64,000 nt of DNA from Glebionis coronaria (lineage: Eukaryota; Streptophyta; Magnoliopsida; Asterales; Asteraceae): contig CM046878.1 in NCBI GenBank assembly GCA_025667525.1, positions 512,314,274 through 512,378,273 of the forward strand, given 5' to 3'. The notes under the pieces are model-generated. The model had not been told where the DNA came from. It ran no database searches and worked only from the letters and a program-made list of their open reading frames with translations. The position numbers and the translations under genes were made by a program. Positions 39,601 to 52,117 of the stretch are shown in pieces (the first letter of the stretch is position 1; every line of letters starts with the position of its first letter).

Positions 39601-40941
39601 CAATTCTATTTACCGCTCGTATAGTTACTGACTATTGATATCGTATTTAGAAGTTCTAGTGTTTTTATACTTTCTCCTCGACCAATTTTGTTTGAATAAA
39701 TTTTAGTATACCTTCGAAATGTCTTCGGACGAGAATAACGAATTATGACTGTACATGAATAGTGATATAGTACATTCATCATGATGTGTGTCAGACTCTA
39801 TTGCCTCAAAATTCGCTCGTGTAAACCATGTGTTGATTTCGCTATCTAATTGCTAATGTTGTTCACTTTACTGGAATTATTCGCAAGTGACTTTTTAAGA
39901 GTTTTCTTTGATTCAGAAATTTGCTGTGTGTCTTTTCTCTTTCGATCATGTATCAACCACCGAGAACTTAATATACCGTTGTTGGTGACACTAATCATTC
40001 TCAATAAAAAAAGTTAATAACTTGCTAAATCCTTTGTTTCTTATTGTCTCATCGTCGACACCTATATTTCGTCGCATTCTTTGAGGAATTCGTACGACTT
40101 TCGCTTCATCCCCTTGTATTATTGCTTAAATACTAATTGTTGACTATTATTTGCTTCATATTCATTTCTTATCTTGTCATCTTTTGATAACCGAATATGT
40201 CCCGTGTTTACCATTTGATACATTAAACACCTTTGTGTATTTTTATAAATTATTATACATTGTTAAAATTTTTTTTACACATTTTACCAAGCGTTCGAAT
40301 TTCCAAAAGAACCCTCACAAGTAAAAGGTCGAATCTATAAATCCTCTTTTGTATAATTATAACAAGTGTTTAAAGTGAAACCATGCCTTATCTTTAAAAC
40401 TATTTAATTGTATCAACTTTACTTTTAATTTAATGAAATTACCAAATTAATTTATGTTTCTATTAAAGATTTTAAATAACTTGGAAAATAGATTCTCTCT
40501 AATCGTAACCATAAACCCGAGTTTTAACAATAATTTCATACAATTATCTCAAAGTTTCTCAAGACGACCAAGATAAAACTTGAACCCAGTTTACTTCTAT
40601 TTTGAACACTATCTTAATCAAGAAAAGACTTAGCGATTGATTACCCATTAAATATACATTTTCGTCTTAATCTCTATATAACATAGTTAAGACCCTCCTT
40701 TTTCTTAGTAAAGTGAATTATTGTGTTCTACGGTTTACGCGATTCGTAATTTCTCGTCGAGCATTAATCTTAATCCGTTTTAGTGCATCTTGTCCGTTTA
40801 AGCGTTTATCATGTTTATTCTATTTCTAATTACCCTCTCGTATTTAAAGATCAGTTCTAAGCAAAGTATCCTTATTTGTTCCCGTCTCTTTCTGTCTCCA
40901 GTTAAACTCTGAGGGACCAGAGTTCCTTTAGGGGGGTTGAC
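36632..40941 (+). other. Interior of element H
   Basis: The primer-binding site TGGTATCAGAAC is at 36635-36646, and the purine tract GGGGGG with CTTTA before it is at 40926-40936. Between them the longest open frames are 74 codons or less and match nothing I know. There is no zinc knuckle, protease, RT or integrase motif in any frame that I could find. Confidence 0.75.
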
Positions 40942-43677
40942 TATGAGAACTCGTATTTTTCTGGATAATTAAATTATTCTTTTATTCGTACTTTTCAATT
41001 TTACATTGTTTTACTTGTTCTATATACTTTTCATATGTAAATCCTGAGATCTCGAGAATTTTAATTAAATTATAATTTAATTATTTTTCTGATCATTAAT
41101 AATATTTTGAGTACTTGTCATTTATTATTTATTGGCAAAGTTTATGACCGTCATCGACTGTAAATATCTTCGATATGACATAAAAATATTTTACTTGTCA
41201 TTATTTTAATTATTCGTTTTACGGACATTCTTCATAAATTTATGATAAAATTTTAAGTGTCATTCTTTATATGAGGCGTTAACGTTTATTAAATATTACC
41301 ATCCACTTTTATATCAAAGTATCAACGTTCTCCGAATTCTAAAGTTTTTATTTTATATTGAGCGTTTATTTTTCGTGTTTAACGGGTAGTTTTTAAATCA
41401 CGTAACTTTTAAAATATCGGGTTTCAATAATACTCGCTTTATTATAATAATAAAGAAAAACAAATTAGTTAGATTATATATACTAAACCCATTACGTTTT
41501 TTTCCTAACTAGACTAGACAACAAACACATCTATAAAGATAATTATCATAGTTTCATGTGTATACATTCTTGAAATGATATCTCTTTACACGTAAATGGA
41601 AGTAAGTCTTCCACGTACACATCATATCTAATGTTTATCGCATCCGTATACCGTTTTCGTAAAGTAAAATAACAAAACTACAAATGCACCATGTGTTATA
41701 CACTTAGAAACCTTAGAAAAGTTTGACATGAAATGGAAGTTTGTTATATCAAAGACTGGAGCTCAAACTCACGACTAAAATTCTGGATAGGGGTGATGCC
41801 GAGAAGTAGTCCATCGTATCTGTCTTGACTTTTTGTTCTCACCATATTTCATCACTTCATTTTTTTGTAAGCAATTATTTATATCAATATTTTAAATTTT
41901 TTTTTATATATTAAAACATATGTAGCTTCATTTTTATGTCCCTAATATGACGATCTCGTCGATTAGTTATCCATTATATAATGTTCGGTCCGGTTATGTT
42001 AAAAGTACAATAATAAGAATTAATGATCTCAAACTTAGTCACAAGTCGAGTGATTTTATTACGCATTTTGGTTCTCAAATTTTAATAACACTACTATATG
42101 TAAAAGTTAGTATGTGCATGTAAGAAAAATCGCCACGTAATATTCCAAGCTAGTTCTAATGATTGAACCAACTTGCTGCATTTTCCATATAAAAAAATAA
42201 AATATAAAGGAACTATTGGGCTCTTGAGGTAATGAAAACCTTTAACTATGTTCACTTAATAAGTATAGTAACAAATTATTCTAAGATTATGAGCACTTTT
42301 ACTTTTATGTATTCAAAATCATTTGTAAATTTGACGTAAAATTCAAAGTATTTATAAACATATACTTGATAATGATAGTTAGTCTAATAAGAAACTTTAT
42401 ACATGCTTCGCTAGAAAAGATCTATAAGATTTATTTTTAGTTTCTAAGTACGAAAATTGTGTCATTATGTTATAAAATGTTTCAACGTATTTGACTATTG
42501 GGTTGAGATGTTATCAAAGTAAAAGAAAACGTAGAATTGATGAAAATGATATGGGCAAACATTGTACTTTTTTCATATGATGGATCATAGGACATAAAAT
42601 GCAAGCAAGTAGAATGAGTGTTTAAAATTACTTATTATTAGGAATTATAAAATATGTAGGTTGATTTCACCAAGACAGTACATTACTATTTTCAAGGATT
42701 AGCTATAAGGCTTTCTCGACTTCTCATATTATCCCGGCATGTCGTATGTCCATCATCTATTTTGCCATCATCATTTTTTATCGCTAAGGTGAGTTCATAG
42801 CCCCTTTTTACTACTTATACATTTTTCTAAACGCGGGGTGAGATTTTACATGGTGGAACACATTCATTTAAAACTGTATGCTATCCAGAACTTGTATGCT
42901 ATCTAGAACTTGTATGCTATCCAGATCTTTTGTATGCTTTCCAGAACAGATTACAGTTATTATTATTGCTTTTAGTTTCCATAGCCACTGAGTTTCCCTA
43001 CCATATCATGAACCGTTAATTTACTTGTTACTAAGCGCGAATGTTGTGGGTGGATCCATCGGGATTGACAATCCCCGTCTCGTATTACTTTGACGCATTA
43101 CATTTGTTTATACCTGAGTGTTTAGGCTGGACACTCACTAGGGGAACTTACATTTTGTTAAGCTTCGGTGTCATGAGCTAAATAGCAATAACAATATACA
43201 TTATGACTATGGATAATGTACATAGTAATCCACCCCATTACTTGTTTTACAAATGAATGCTTGTGTTCCACACCTTTACTGCTAAACCTATGAATATCAC
43301 TCAACTTTGTGTTGACGATTTTACATGTTTAATCTCAGGTAATAATACTTAGTTTTGCTTGGATGGGAGCCCGCATGATATTTTTGCAGCTTGGAGATTT
43401 CTATGTTACTTCTTTTAAAGCTTTGGTTTTGGTAAAAACTGTCAAAAGTTTATCTTATATTCTTGGAAAGTATATGTTACAAAACCATATTTAAATAACA
43501 AATTTTTCCGCTTATAAAACTCTGGGACCTTTGTTTAAAACTCTGATGTTTATGATGTAATGTATATGTTTTTATTACGTCAACTTTGTGTCAACAATAT
43601 TTCATTGTTTCTTGTACCATGACGTGTCACCCCCATGATGCCTACGTGTTTCCTTGCCTGATTACGGGGGTCTCACA
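40942..43677 (+). repeat. 3' LTR of element H
   Basis: 2736 bp, direct copy of 33875-36631 with scattered substitutions and small indels. Ends GGTCTCACA, followed by the TSD-like CAATG. Confidence 0.9.
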
Positions 43678-45183
43678 CAATGAGCTTCCAGTCCTTGATC
43701 CATAGAGTATATCCATCTAGCAACAAATGACCTCTTTCCAAAAATCTCTGTATCAATACATTGATCTTCAAATTTTACTATCTTCAAGTACTTTTTCAAG
43801 CTCTCATCATCATCACTATCTTTTGTTGTTGACTTAGCATTTTTCTTAGCTTTCTGCTTCCTCTTTGTTGATCTTTTCCTCTTAACACCCTTGGAGGTTC
43901 CTTTAAATTCCATTGAACCTTCTTCCCAGTTTGTATGTACCGTTTCTTCAGTATGTACTGTTGATTGTGTATGTACTACTTGTACATTTTCAGTCGTGTC
44001 AACATCTTGAGCTTTATCTCTTTCATTTATTCTTTGAGCAGTCTCTTCCTCTTTTGAACTTACCTCCTCCTTTCTATTCTTCCTCACATATGTGGTCTTG
44101 ATAGGTGGAGATGTAGTTGTAGGTTCATCAGTACTTGGCTCAATTCTAGGAGCACTTTCAAATTGCCTTTGTTGTTGCAGATGTTTTCTAGCTTGTTCAA
44201 AAGCTATCCTATCTGCTTCAGATCCAATCTCAACAAAATTCAATTCAGCTCTTTTACGTTGTTCATACAAAGTCCTATTTTCTTCAAAACTCTTCTTGAC
44301 CAGCTGAGTATGAGTGAAATGCTTAACTTTCTTGAGAAATGTCATCATTTGATTCCTAATTTGCATGGTAGTTGGAGGCTTAATCTTTTCTCATCTTCTC
44401 TTTTCAGCAAAGAATCTTTGTTGCTCCCTTACCAGATCATCAATCAGTTTTGATTTCTCTTCTTCATCATAAGCATCTCTTTCTTCAGCTAACAATGAGT
44501 CTGCAAGAAGCTCACTTGCATGTAATTCAGCTTGAATCCTATCATACTCTTGTATGTTCCATTCTTGTTGTATTCTCCTAGCTTCTAACAAATGTTGCTT
44601 TGCTTCAAGTTACTCTTGTAAGTCTTCTTCACGAATTTGAGCTTGCATTCTGAGAGCATATTCCTCATCATGGTCTAGTTGATTCAATCTATAAATGACT
44701 TTGCTGATATCTTCATCTGAATCACTTTCATTTTTAGATTCCGATTGTATTTGCTTCTTCCCCTTATCCTTTGGATTAATCTTAGGTAACTTCTTCTTCA
44801 GCTTGGAAGGTCTTTCCTCATCAGCTTGCTGTTGAATAACTATACCTTTAGTGGGGTGTGAAGCTTGAACTTTCTTACCTTTAGTTTGATCCTTTTTGGC
44901 AAGAACTTCTTGCTTTGTCTTCTTCTCTACCTCTGCTTGTTTTGCTTTCTCAGCTGAATTCTTTTCTCTTAAGTCAAGCAGTATTTGGGCTAAAGTCTCA
45001 TCTTCTCCAAAAGGAGTTTGACTTTCTAGTGAAGGATGATCACCAGCGGTACTTGCAGTCAGCTTAGTTGGCTTAGCAGTACTTGGGTCTTCAATAATGT
45101 CAGCAGTACTTGCAGTCAACTTAATTGGCTTAGCAGTACTTGGATCTTCAACAATGTTGACTTCACTATGGGCTATGAATCTT
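43678..45183 (-). pseudogene. Third ORF of copia B, main part
   Basis: This is a Lys/Glu-rich charged protein of unknown function, encoded downstream of pol in SIRE-like copia elements. On minus it starts abruptly at about 45183, fused to the RNase H end, so its N-terminal half is missing. The order is STA-rich linker repeats (45140-45040), a highly basic stretch (KKKLPKINPKDKGKKQ near 44780), an acidic turn, and long helical segments (RRIQQEWNIQEYDRIQAEL near 44570). A conserved block MQIRNQMMTFLKKV follows near 44360, then KKYLKIVKFEDQ near 43780. Two nonsense codons (near 44607 and 44388) break the frame. At 43678 element H interrupts it and it resumes at 33874. Confidence 0.78.
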
Positions 45184-45882
45184 GGTCAATAAATCAGCTA
45201 AATTGTTGTCTGTATGAATCTTCAAGACTTGAATAAGCTTCTTGTCATAGGCATCTCTTATGAAGTGATGTCTTATTTTAATATGCTTGGTCTTGGAGTG
45301 AAATACTGGATTCTTGACAATGCATATAGTACTTTCATTATCAATGTAAATCTTGATGTTCATGAAGTTGAACCCATAATCTAACAACTGATTTTGAATC
45401 CAAAGTACTTGTCCACAGCAATGAGCAGCAGCTACATATTCAGCTTCAGTTGTAGAAGCAACAACAATGGTTTGCTTCTTACACTGCAATGATATGAGTC
45501 TTCTGCCTAGGAATTGACAACCTCCTGTTGTGGATTTCCTATCATGATTAGCTTCAGCATAATCACTATCTGAGTAAGCTTCCAATTCAAAGGTTAAATC
45601 TCTAGGATACCATAATCCTAAATTAGGTTGACTTTTAAGATACTTAAAAATCCTCTTCACAGCATGTAGATGTGACACCTTTGGATTAACTTGGAACCTT
45701 GAACAAGCACACACAACAAACATAATATATGGCCTTGAAGCAGTAAGATACATCAATGAACCAATCATTGACCTGTATAGATGAATATTAACATTTTCAC
45801 CATGTTCATCTTTTGAAAAAGACTTCTTAGCTTCAAAATGTGTGCTTATACTCCTTGTATCCATACATGAAAATTTCTTCAA
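45166..45882 (-). pseudogene. RNase H of copia B
   Basis: This is the copia RNase H domain that degrades the RNA strand of the replication hybrid. On minus it has YRSMIGSLMYLTASRP, then the catalytic-site blocks EAYSDSDYAEA (first Asp), STTEAEYVAAA (Glu) and IYIDNESTI (Asp). It ends in ADLLTK. The usual tail after ADLLTK is gone; instead the frame ends IHSP and abuts the third ORF, marking a deletion. It is separated from RT by a short stretch with stops (45883-45939). Confidence 0.87.
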
Positions 45883-45939
45883 GATTTCAGCAACATAATT
45901 ATCTTGGCTGATAAATATTCCATTTTTCCTTTGTTTGAC

Positions 45940-46671
45940 TTATAGTCCCAAAAATAAAGTAAGTTCTCCCATAGAGCTCATTTGAAATGTTCCTTTCATC
46001 AAAGCCTCAAACTCTTCACACCATGATTTCTTGGTGGAACCAAAAATGATGCCATCAACATAGACTTGTACTAGAATAATATTCTTTGCATTCTTCTTGA
46101 TGAACAGAGTTTTGTCAATGGTCTCTCTCCTATATCCATGCTCTAACAGAAAATTGGATAAAGTTGCATACCAAGCCCTTGGAGCTTGATGCAGACCATA
46201 AAGTGCTTTGATAACCTTGTAGACTCTGTTGGGGAACTTAGGATCTACAAAACCTGGAGGTTGTGAAACATATACCTCCTCTGAAATAGTACCATAAAGA
46301 AAGGCACTTTTCACATCCATCTGATAGACTATAAAACCCATATATGATGCAAAGGCCAAAAATAACCTAATGGCTTCTATCCTTGCCACTGGTGCAAAAA
46401 CCTCATCATAGTCTATCCCTTCTTCCTGTCTATAGCCTTGAGCAACAAGCCTTCCCTTGTTTCTCACAAAAACTCCTCTTTCATCCTTCTTGTTCCTAAA
46501 AACCCATCTAGTACCAATTACTCTCTTACTTGAGGGAAGATCTACAAGAATCCAAACCTTTTGTAGCTCAAATTGTGTTAATTCTTCTTGCATGGCATCT
46601 ACCCAAATTTCTTCATCAAGAGCCTGAGAAATGTTTTTGGGATCTACTAGTGATAAGAAACAGGCAAACAA
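45940..46671 (-). pseudogene. Reverse transcriptase of copia B, catalytic Asp lost
   Basis: Minus-strand copia RT in a 244-codon open frame. Blocks in order: [65 protein letters not shown] (first catalytic Asp), [13 protein letters not shown], then YVDG where YVDD is required. The second Asp of the catalytic pair is Gly, so this RT should be dead even if translated. The frame ends after LTLFLGL, at the connection to RNase H. Confidence 0.9.
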
Positions 46672-46962
46672 GCAATGCTGAGTATCCTTATGATTAGTTC
46701 TCTATTGTTGTTTGACATAACTTACAAGTGCATGAGTTTCAGTATTGGCTTGAAGTTGTCTTCTAGTTTGCACAACAGATTTGGGATTTCCAATGATCTG
46801 TGTAGTAGGATGGTTGTTGTTGACTTTATGAGTGGGAATAGAACTGAAAGGAATTTTAGTTTCCAAATTGTTGAAATCAGTTACTGCACCCTACTCATCA
46901 TAGGAAGCTTTAGAGAAGATCCCTTCAGCTGGACTAGCATACATGTCTTCATCGTCTATAGC

Positions 46963-48720
46963 TTATATAATATCTTCTAATGAATCAGCAAACTTTGCAG
47001 ACTTTGACTTAGCAGTACTTGTAGATGAGGTACCGCTAGGTGTAGTATGTACTGCTGAGTGTTGTGACTCAAAAGATTCTTCTCCTGAATGCTTATTAGC
47101 AGATGTAGCATTATTTTCTTGATCTTGAAGCCTCTGAATCTCTTGGGAGGCTTGATCATCTGTTGATGGCATTGTTTGCTTCTTAGGAGTAACAAACATA
47201 GGAGTAACAGTAGGCATACTAGGTACATAGATGTGAACATCATCATCTGATGAAGAAGCTTCTTCTTGAGTACCTGACTTAGTTGTACCAGACTCCTCAT
47301 CTGCATTGTTAGTTTGACAATCCTTTTGCACAGAATAGTAATCCATGTAATTAGTTAGATAATCTAAATCAAACATCCAAGCATAACCTATTCCTAGGAA
47401 ATTGGGTTTATTTTCTAAGAAATTAACATGGGCATTTTCTTCAACCTTTTTAGATGCCAAATTGTAAACCCTATATGCTTTACTTCGCAATGAATATCCT
47501 ACAAGATATCCTGGATCAGATTTTCCATCAAACTTCCCCAAATGATCAAGAGTATTTAATATAGAAACATGACACCCAAAAGGTCTTAAATGACTTATGG
47601 TTGGCTTAATACCAGTCAAAAGTTCATAAGGTGTTTTGTTTTGAGGCTTGGTCACTAAGACTCTATTTAACACATAACATGCAGTATTGATTGCTTCTGC
47701 CCAAAATGTATTTGGCAAAAGAGAATCAGCCAACATAGTTCTAGCAGCCTCAATTAGTGTCCTATTCTTCCTTTCAGCTACTACATTTTGTTGTGGAGTC
47801 CTAGGATTACTAAATTGTCTCTTAATGCCTTTAGACCTACAAAATTCATCAAATTAAGCATTCTTGAATTCCGTCCCATTATCTGTCCTATTGATTAAGA
47901 CTTGTTTAGTGAACTGCTTTTCAACTAAAGTGATAAAATCCTTAAGTAATTTATTGGTTTCACTCTTAAGAGCTAAAAAGAAAACCCAACTGAATCTACT
48001 ATAATCATCAGTTATGACTAGACAAAAGGTCTTATGACTAATGCTTCTTCTAGAAACTGGACCAAAGAAATCCATATGCAAAAGTTGCAAAGGCTTTGTC
48101 ACAGTATTGACAGTCTTGGTCTTACAAGAGGCTCTATGTTGTTTAATTTTTTGACAAGCAGCACATGTGAAATCATTTTGAAAAGATTTGTTAGGTAACC
48201 CTCTAACCAAATTCCTATTCACTAATCTGTTAAGAGTCTTGAAATTCACATGACCTAACCTCCTATGCCATAAATTAGACTCATCATAAGAAGCCTTAGC
48301 TAGCAAACATGTAATACCACCTGTTGGAGTAATAATATGAAGATTAAAGGTGTACATATTTTCTTGCCTGGGTACTTTAAGCAGTACTTGAGATTCTTTA
48401 GGCATCTCAAAGTCTTTGGAGAGAACCAAGCAGTCTGTGTCTGTGAACAGCACCTTGTTCTTCTTATCACACATTTGTGATACAGTATAGAGATTGAATT
48501 CATTCAGTTCTTTCACAAAGAACACATCTTCAAATTCCAACTTCCTTGTATTGATTTTCCCTTTGCCAGTGATTCTACCTTTGCTACCTCCAAAGGCTAC
48601 TGGTCCACCTCTGAATTCTTCAAATTCAGCAAGGAAATCTTTATTCCCTGTCGTGTGTCTTGAGCATCTACTATCTACTATACCTTTATCTTTCAATTCA
48701 TCAATTAGATGCCCCTGCAC
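46963..48720 (-). pseudogene. Protease and integrase of copia B
   Basis: The frame opens just after an AG-G acceptor-like boundary. The protease active site reads DSRCSRHTTGN, with Arg replacing the Gly of DSGCS. The integrase zinc domain is intact (HRRLGH, then CAAC near 48190). The core has the first catalytic Asp in HMDFFGP (near 48070) and the second in TDNGTEFKN (near 47870). A TAA at 47854-47856 stops the frame, which continues unshifted to the catalytic Glu in VVAERKNRTL. The C-terminal GKFDGKSDPGYLVGYS region and a Ser/Thr-rich linker with CNGTACTTG motifs run to 46963, joining RT through a broken stretch (46672-46962). Confidence 0.88.
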
Positions 48721-48893
48721 ATAAGCAAAACTTATTAGTTTTTAACAAGGACCCAAGCCACATTTGGATCGGATCTTGTGGGACCTACATACTTAAGAGT
48801 CTGTTCAGAAGCATTTCCAGTAATGCTACTTTTGCTCTTATACTTCATGGTTTCAGTTATGTAGTCAAAGACATAGGGTGACTCTATGTACTC

Positions 48894-51640
48894 TTACTTC
48901 TTTGCCTTAAGTACTACTTTAGCAGTACTTGCTTTGACACATGGTTTTTCTCTTTTAGGAACCCACATTTGCACTGGTTTGTTATTAGGCTTACTTCTAG
49001 ATGTTTTGGCTTTCTCAATAACATTGTTAGAAGTCTTGGGGAACTTTGGTTTAACAGACTTTGAACCAACAGTACTTGAGTTTGGTCTAGCAGTACTTGC
49101 AGTTCTAGACTTGCCGGTACTTGGTTTACCAGACTTCAAAGGTACTAGACCTTGTTTCATAAGTACTGCTCTAAGAACAAAATTTTTAGTGGAGTTATTT
49201 GTAACCTTTTTAGCTACCCCTTTTGAATGATCAAACTTAGGTTTGTCATCTTTAAATCTCTTTTTCCTATTAACCTGTGCATTTCTCCCATTACTGTTTC
49301 TCATGACCTTTTGTGTAGCCTTTTGTTTCATAATTTTATCTTCATGCAAATTACAATCTTTGATAAAATGACTTAGACTACCACAAACATAACATCCTTT
49401 TCTTCTCAAAGAAGACCCAAAAGGTTGTTTTGACTTAACTTTATCAAAACCTATCCACCCCTCTTGGTTTTATTATGTTTTACATCATTATCCAACGCCT
49501 TGCTAGGTGTTTTTACCTGTTTGGGAGCAGAACCAGTTTTAGACTCTTTAGAAACAAAACTGTTCATTAGAGGTGGATAAATAATGTTTTTTTGTCACAA
49601 CAGTCTTATCTTGGGACAAAGTACTAGAGTTTGAAGTGTTAACAACCTTTGGTTCTTCTAACTCTATACTTGTATCATTACAAGGGGCATGAAAATTCCT
49701 GATAATGGTGGAGGAACTGCCTTCATTCCTTTAGCATATCTATCATTTTCAGGTGTATTCTCTGACTCACTAGAACTATCAAAAATCCCCTTTGATAAGT
49801 CCTTGTCTGTTAAAGTTATCCTAGGTTGGTCCTCAATATATCCTAGGCTTGACTTATCATAATACCCCATTTGTGAATTAATTAGTTTACCCAATCCTTT
49901 AGAAGACTTTTGCCAATGATTAATCGCTTCCCTTTCATTATTAAGACTGGCTTTTAAAGCTTTATTTTCTGCTGATACTTTCAAAAGTTGTCTTTCAAAA
50001 GCTTTAATTTTCACATCTTTTTCCATCATTCGAAGAGTTAAAATTCTTATTTTCACTTCATAGTTTTGTTGACCCTTTTTATACAAAACTATATTTTCTT
50101 CTAACTTAGCAACACCCTGTTTAAAAGCATTTAGTTCTACAGTGCATGTGTTAACTTTTTGATACTGTTCATCTAGTTCTACTTTTAAGCTATTAAATTT
50201 AAGAACACAATCTTTAGAACAAGGATGTACCTCAATATCTTTATGTGAGAGAGCCATCAAACCAGGCTCTTCTTCTTCTTCTTCATCTTCAGTCCAGTTC
50301 ACCACTCCATCTACAGTCACCAATGCTTTGGTTCCTTTGGGACTCCTACTGTTTCTTTTTGGAAAGCTTTCAGTAATTCTTGGACTGGTTCTATAGCTGT
50401 TCTTGGACTTTTGACTGCTACTCTCATCCTTGTCTCTAGTGCATTCCTTTGCAAAGTGTCCATTCCTTCCACAGTTATAGCATTCAACTTTAGACTTGTC
50501 ATATCCTAATGGCTCATTAGGATCAACAGTCGTCTTCCTTCCTGTCTTCTTAAAGAACCTATTAGATCTTACTGACACCATCGCAGCTTGCCATTTGAGA
50601 TCCATCTCTTCAACATCAACATCATCCTTTTGGAACAAGTCATTGAGTGTTAGTCTTGGCTTGTTGTCTTATCTAGCAAAGAATGAGAAGGCATCATTGT
50701 CACTAAACAATGGTGAAGATCTTCCTTGTGGATTTTGAGAGACTATAGGGTTGCCTTCAGTACTTTATGGGTAAGTAACGCTTGTAAGTCCCCTAACGGT
50801 ATTTGTGAAGTATGTACCGCTGCTTGATCCACTAGCGGTATTATGAAAGTAAGTACCGCTATTACCTTCTGACACAAAAGCCAAGTTAGACTTTGTTGTT
50901 GCTGCTGCCTTGGTCACCTCAACGCCTTTTACATCCATCTTGTATGCTCTAAGATTGTTGTAGAGATGATCAAAAGGAATTGCATCCAGATCATCTCTTG
51001 TGATGAAATGCATAGCCATTGCTTTCCATTCTTGTGAAACACTCCTTAAGAATTTCAGATTAGCTTCTTCATTCGGATTAATTTGTCCATAATCTGCCAA
51101 TTGAATAAGCAGCTTACTGAACCTTCCATAGCCACCATGGATCCCATCTATATAGTATATTGAGAAGTTATTGAATTCTTGTTTCAGAACAATCTTCTTC
51201 ATATTCTTAGATTTGTCATTACCTCCAAATCTAAGTTTGATGGCTTCCCACATAGCCTTTTCATCCTTATAGTGATGAAAGCTAGGTAAGATGTCTTCTG
51301 AAAGTGCCATAGCCAAAGCAGTTCTGGCCTTTCTTTCTCTGATCTCTGCTTGTACCTCCTCAGCCTTCACAGCATGTATAGCATACCATGTACCATCATG
51401 GAACCAGTATAGCTTCTTAGGTGTATTCCCATTCTTGATAACTTGCCACATAGTATGATCTGTGTGATTCAAGTAATGTTCCATCTGCATAACCCATGTC
51501 TCATAGTTGTCACCTTTGAGCATTGGGAGTTTAACAGCAGAAAGAGTATGAGAAGGTGTTGTAGTTGTAGAGGTAACTACATCATTTATGGCTTGAACAC
51601 CTTATGCTGGTGCAGGATGCACAACTTGAGGCTGTCCCTG
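48894..51640 (-). pseudogene. gag: Copia gag of B, truncated at its 5' end
   Basis: The minus frame enters at 51640 from the inserted C LTR, has TAA at 51602-51604, then MLKGDNYETWVMQMEHYL and the copia gag (UBN2-like) domain to about 50765. After further stops, a segment (50638-49664) has MDLKWQ, the CCHC knuckle CYNCGRNGHFAKEC near 50470, an acidic EDEEEEE patch, and a predicted coiled coil of alternating Lys/Glu/Leu. A frameshift lies near 49690. The last part (49409-48894) has a second knuckle CYVCGSLSHFIKDC, a basic linker with STA repeats coded by the CNGTACTTG motif, and MWVPKREK. Several stops make it a pseudogene. Confidence 0.87.
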
Positions 51641-52103
51641 TGTTAGGACCATTGTAATAGTTAAATGTAATAGGTAGACTAGGAGGTATGTAGTTCCTCC
51701 TGGTCCTAGTAGTAGTAGGAGCAAGTCGTGCTCCTGGTCCTGGTCAAAGTCAAACTTTATTATTTGTTTATTATTCTGTTAGGATATGCATGAGATATGT
51801 TAGGAAAGGATATGCATATCAGTTTTACACGTTTTGTTTAATGCTATATTAGGGTTTCCTTGTAGTATAAAAGGAACCTTAGGCAGAAGGGTTATATACA
51901 CCTTCACCAAACGTAGTTCTAGTGATTATCAATATTAGAAATCCTTAGAAAGGATCAAGTCTTTATAGTTATTCTGTTCTTCTTTATTATATTCGTATTC
52001 TGCATTTATATTGTATAGAGTCTCTCTGTTGATTGACTTGTGATTACAGAAGTCATTCACCGTTCCTGACAGGCTGCAAGATCTACATCTAGTAGACCCA
52101 ACA
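51641..52103 (+). repeat. Copia LTR C
   Basis: 463 bp, TGTTAGGACC...GACCCAACA, with TATA box TATAAAAGG at 51866-51874. The primer-binding site follows. It holds CTCCTGGTCC motifs at 51697-51710 and 51730-51745. It begins exactly inside the gag frame of B. No matching second LTR is present in the window. Confidence 0.82.
51866..51874 (+). promoter_or_regulatory. TATA box of LTR C
   Basis: TATAAAAGG, 225 bp into the LTR. Confidence 0.6.
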
Positions 52104-52105
52104 AG

Positions 52106-52117
52106 TGGTATCAGAGC
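52106..52117 (+). other. Primer-binding site after LTR C
   Basis: TGGTATCAGAGC, a perfect complement of the initiator Met tRNA 3' end, two bases after the LTR. Confidence 0.93.

Larger units (their letters stand above)
33875..43677 (+). mobile_element. LTR element H, LARD-like, no recognisable coding
   Basis: Direct LTRs at 33875-36631 and 40942-43677 (TATGAGAC...GGTCTCACA) surround a 4.3-kb interior. A tRNA-iMet-type primer site (36635-36646) and a polypurine run before the right LTR set the plus orientation. Flanks CCATG (33870-33874) and CAATG (43678-43682) are a TSD with one mismatch. The interrupted ORF of copia B is in frame across the site when one copy is removed, which confirms the insertion. 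LTRs differ at roughly 3% in the first 400 bp and in length (2757 vs 2736 bp). The long LTRs and non-coding interior fit a large retrotransposon derivative mobilised in trans. Confidence 0.9.
32113..51640 (-). mobile_element. Copia element B (SIRE/Maximus-like), interrupted by H and by C/E
   Basis: On minus the order is gag (51640 leftwards), protease, integrase, RT, RNase H, third ORF, 3' UTR, polypurine tract and 3' LTR (32618-32113). H (33875-43677) splits the third ORF. A plus-strand copia LTR begins at 51641 inside gag, so B's 5' LTR and gag start are displaced to the right, outside the window. Candidate TSD copies for B and for the C/E insertion are ATCTC (32108-32112) and CCCTG (51636-51640). 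Multiple stops and a catalytic-site change make it inactive. Confidence 0.88.
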
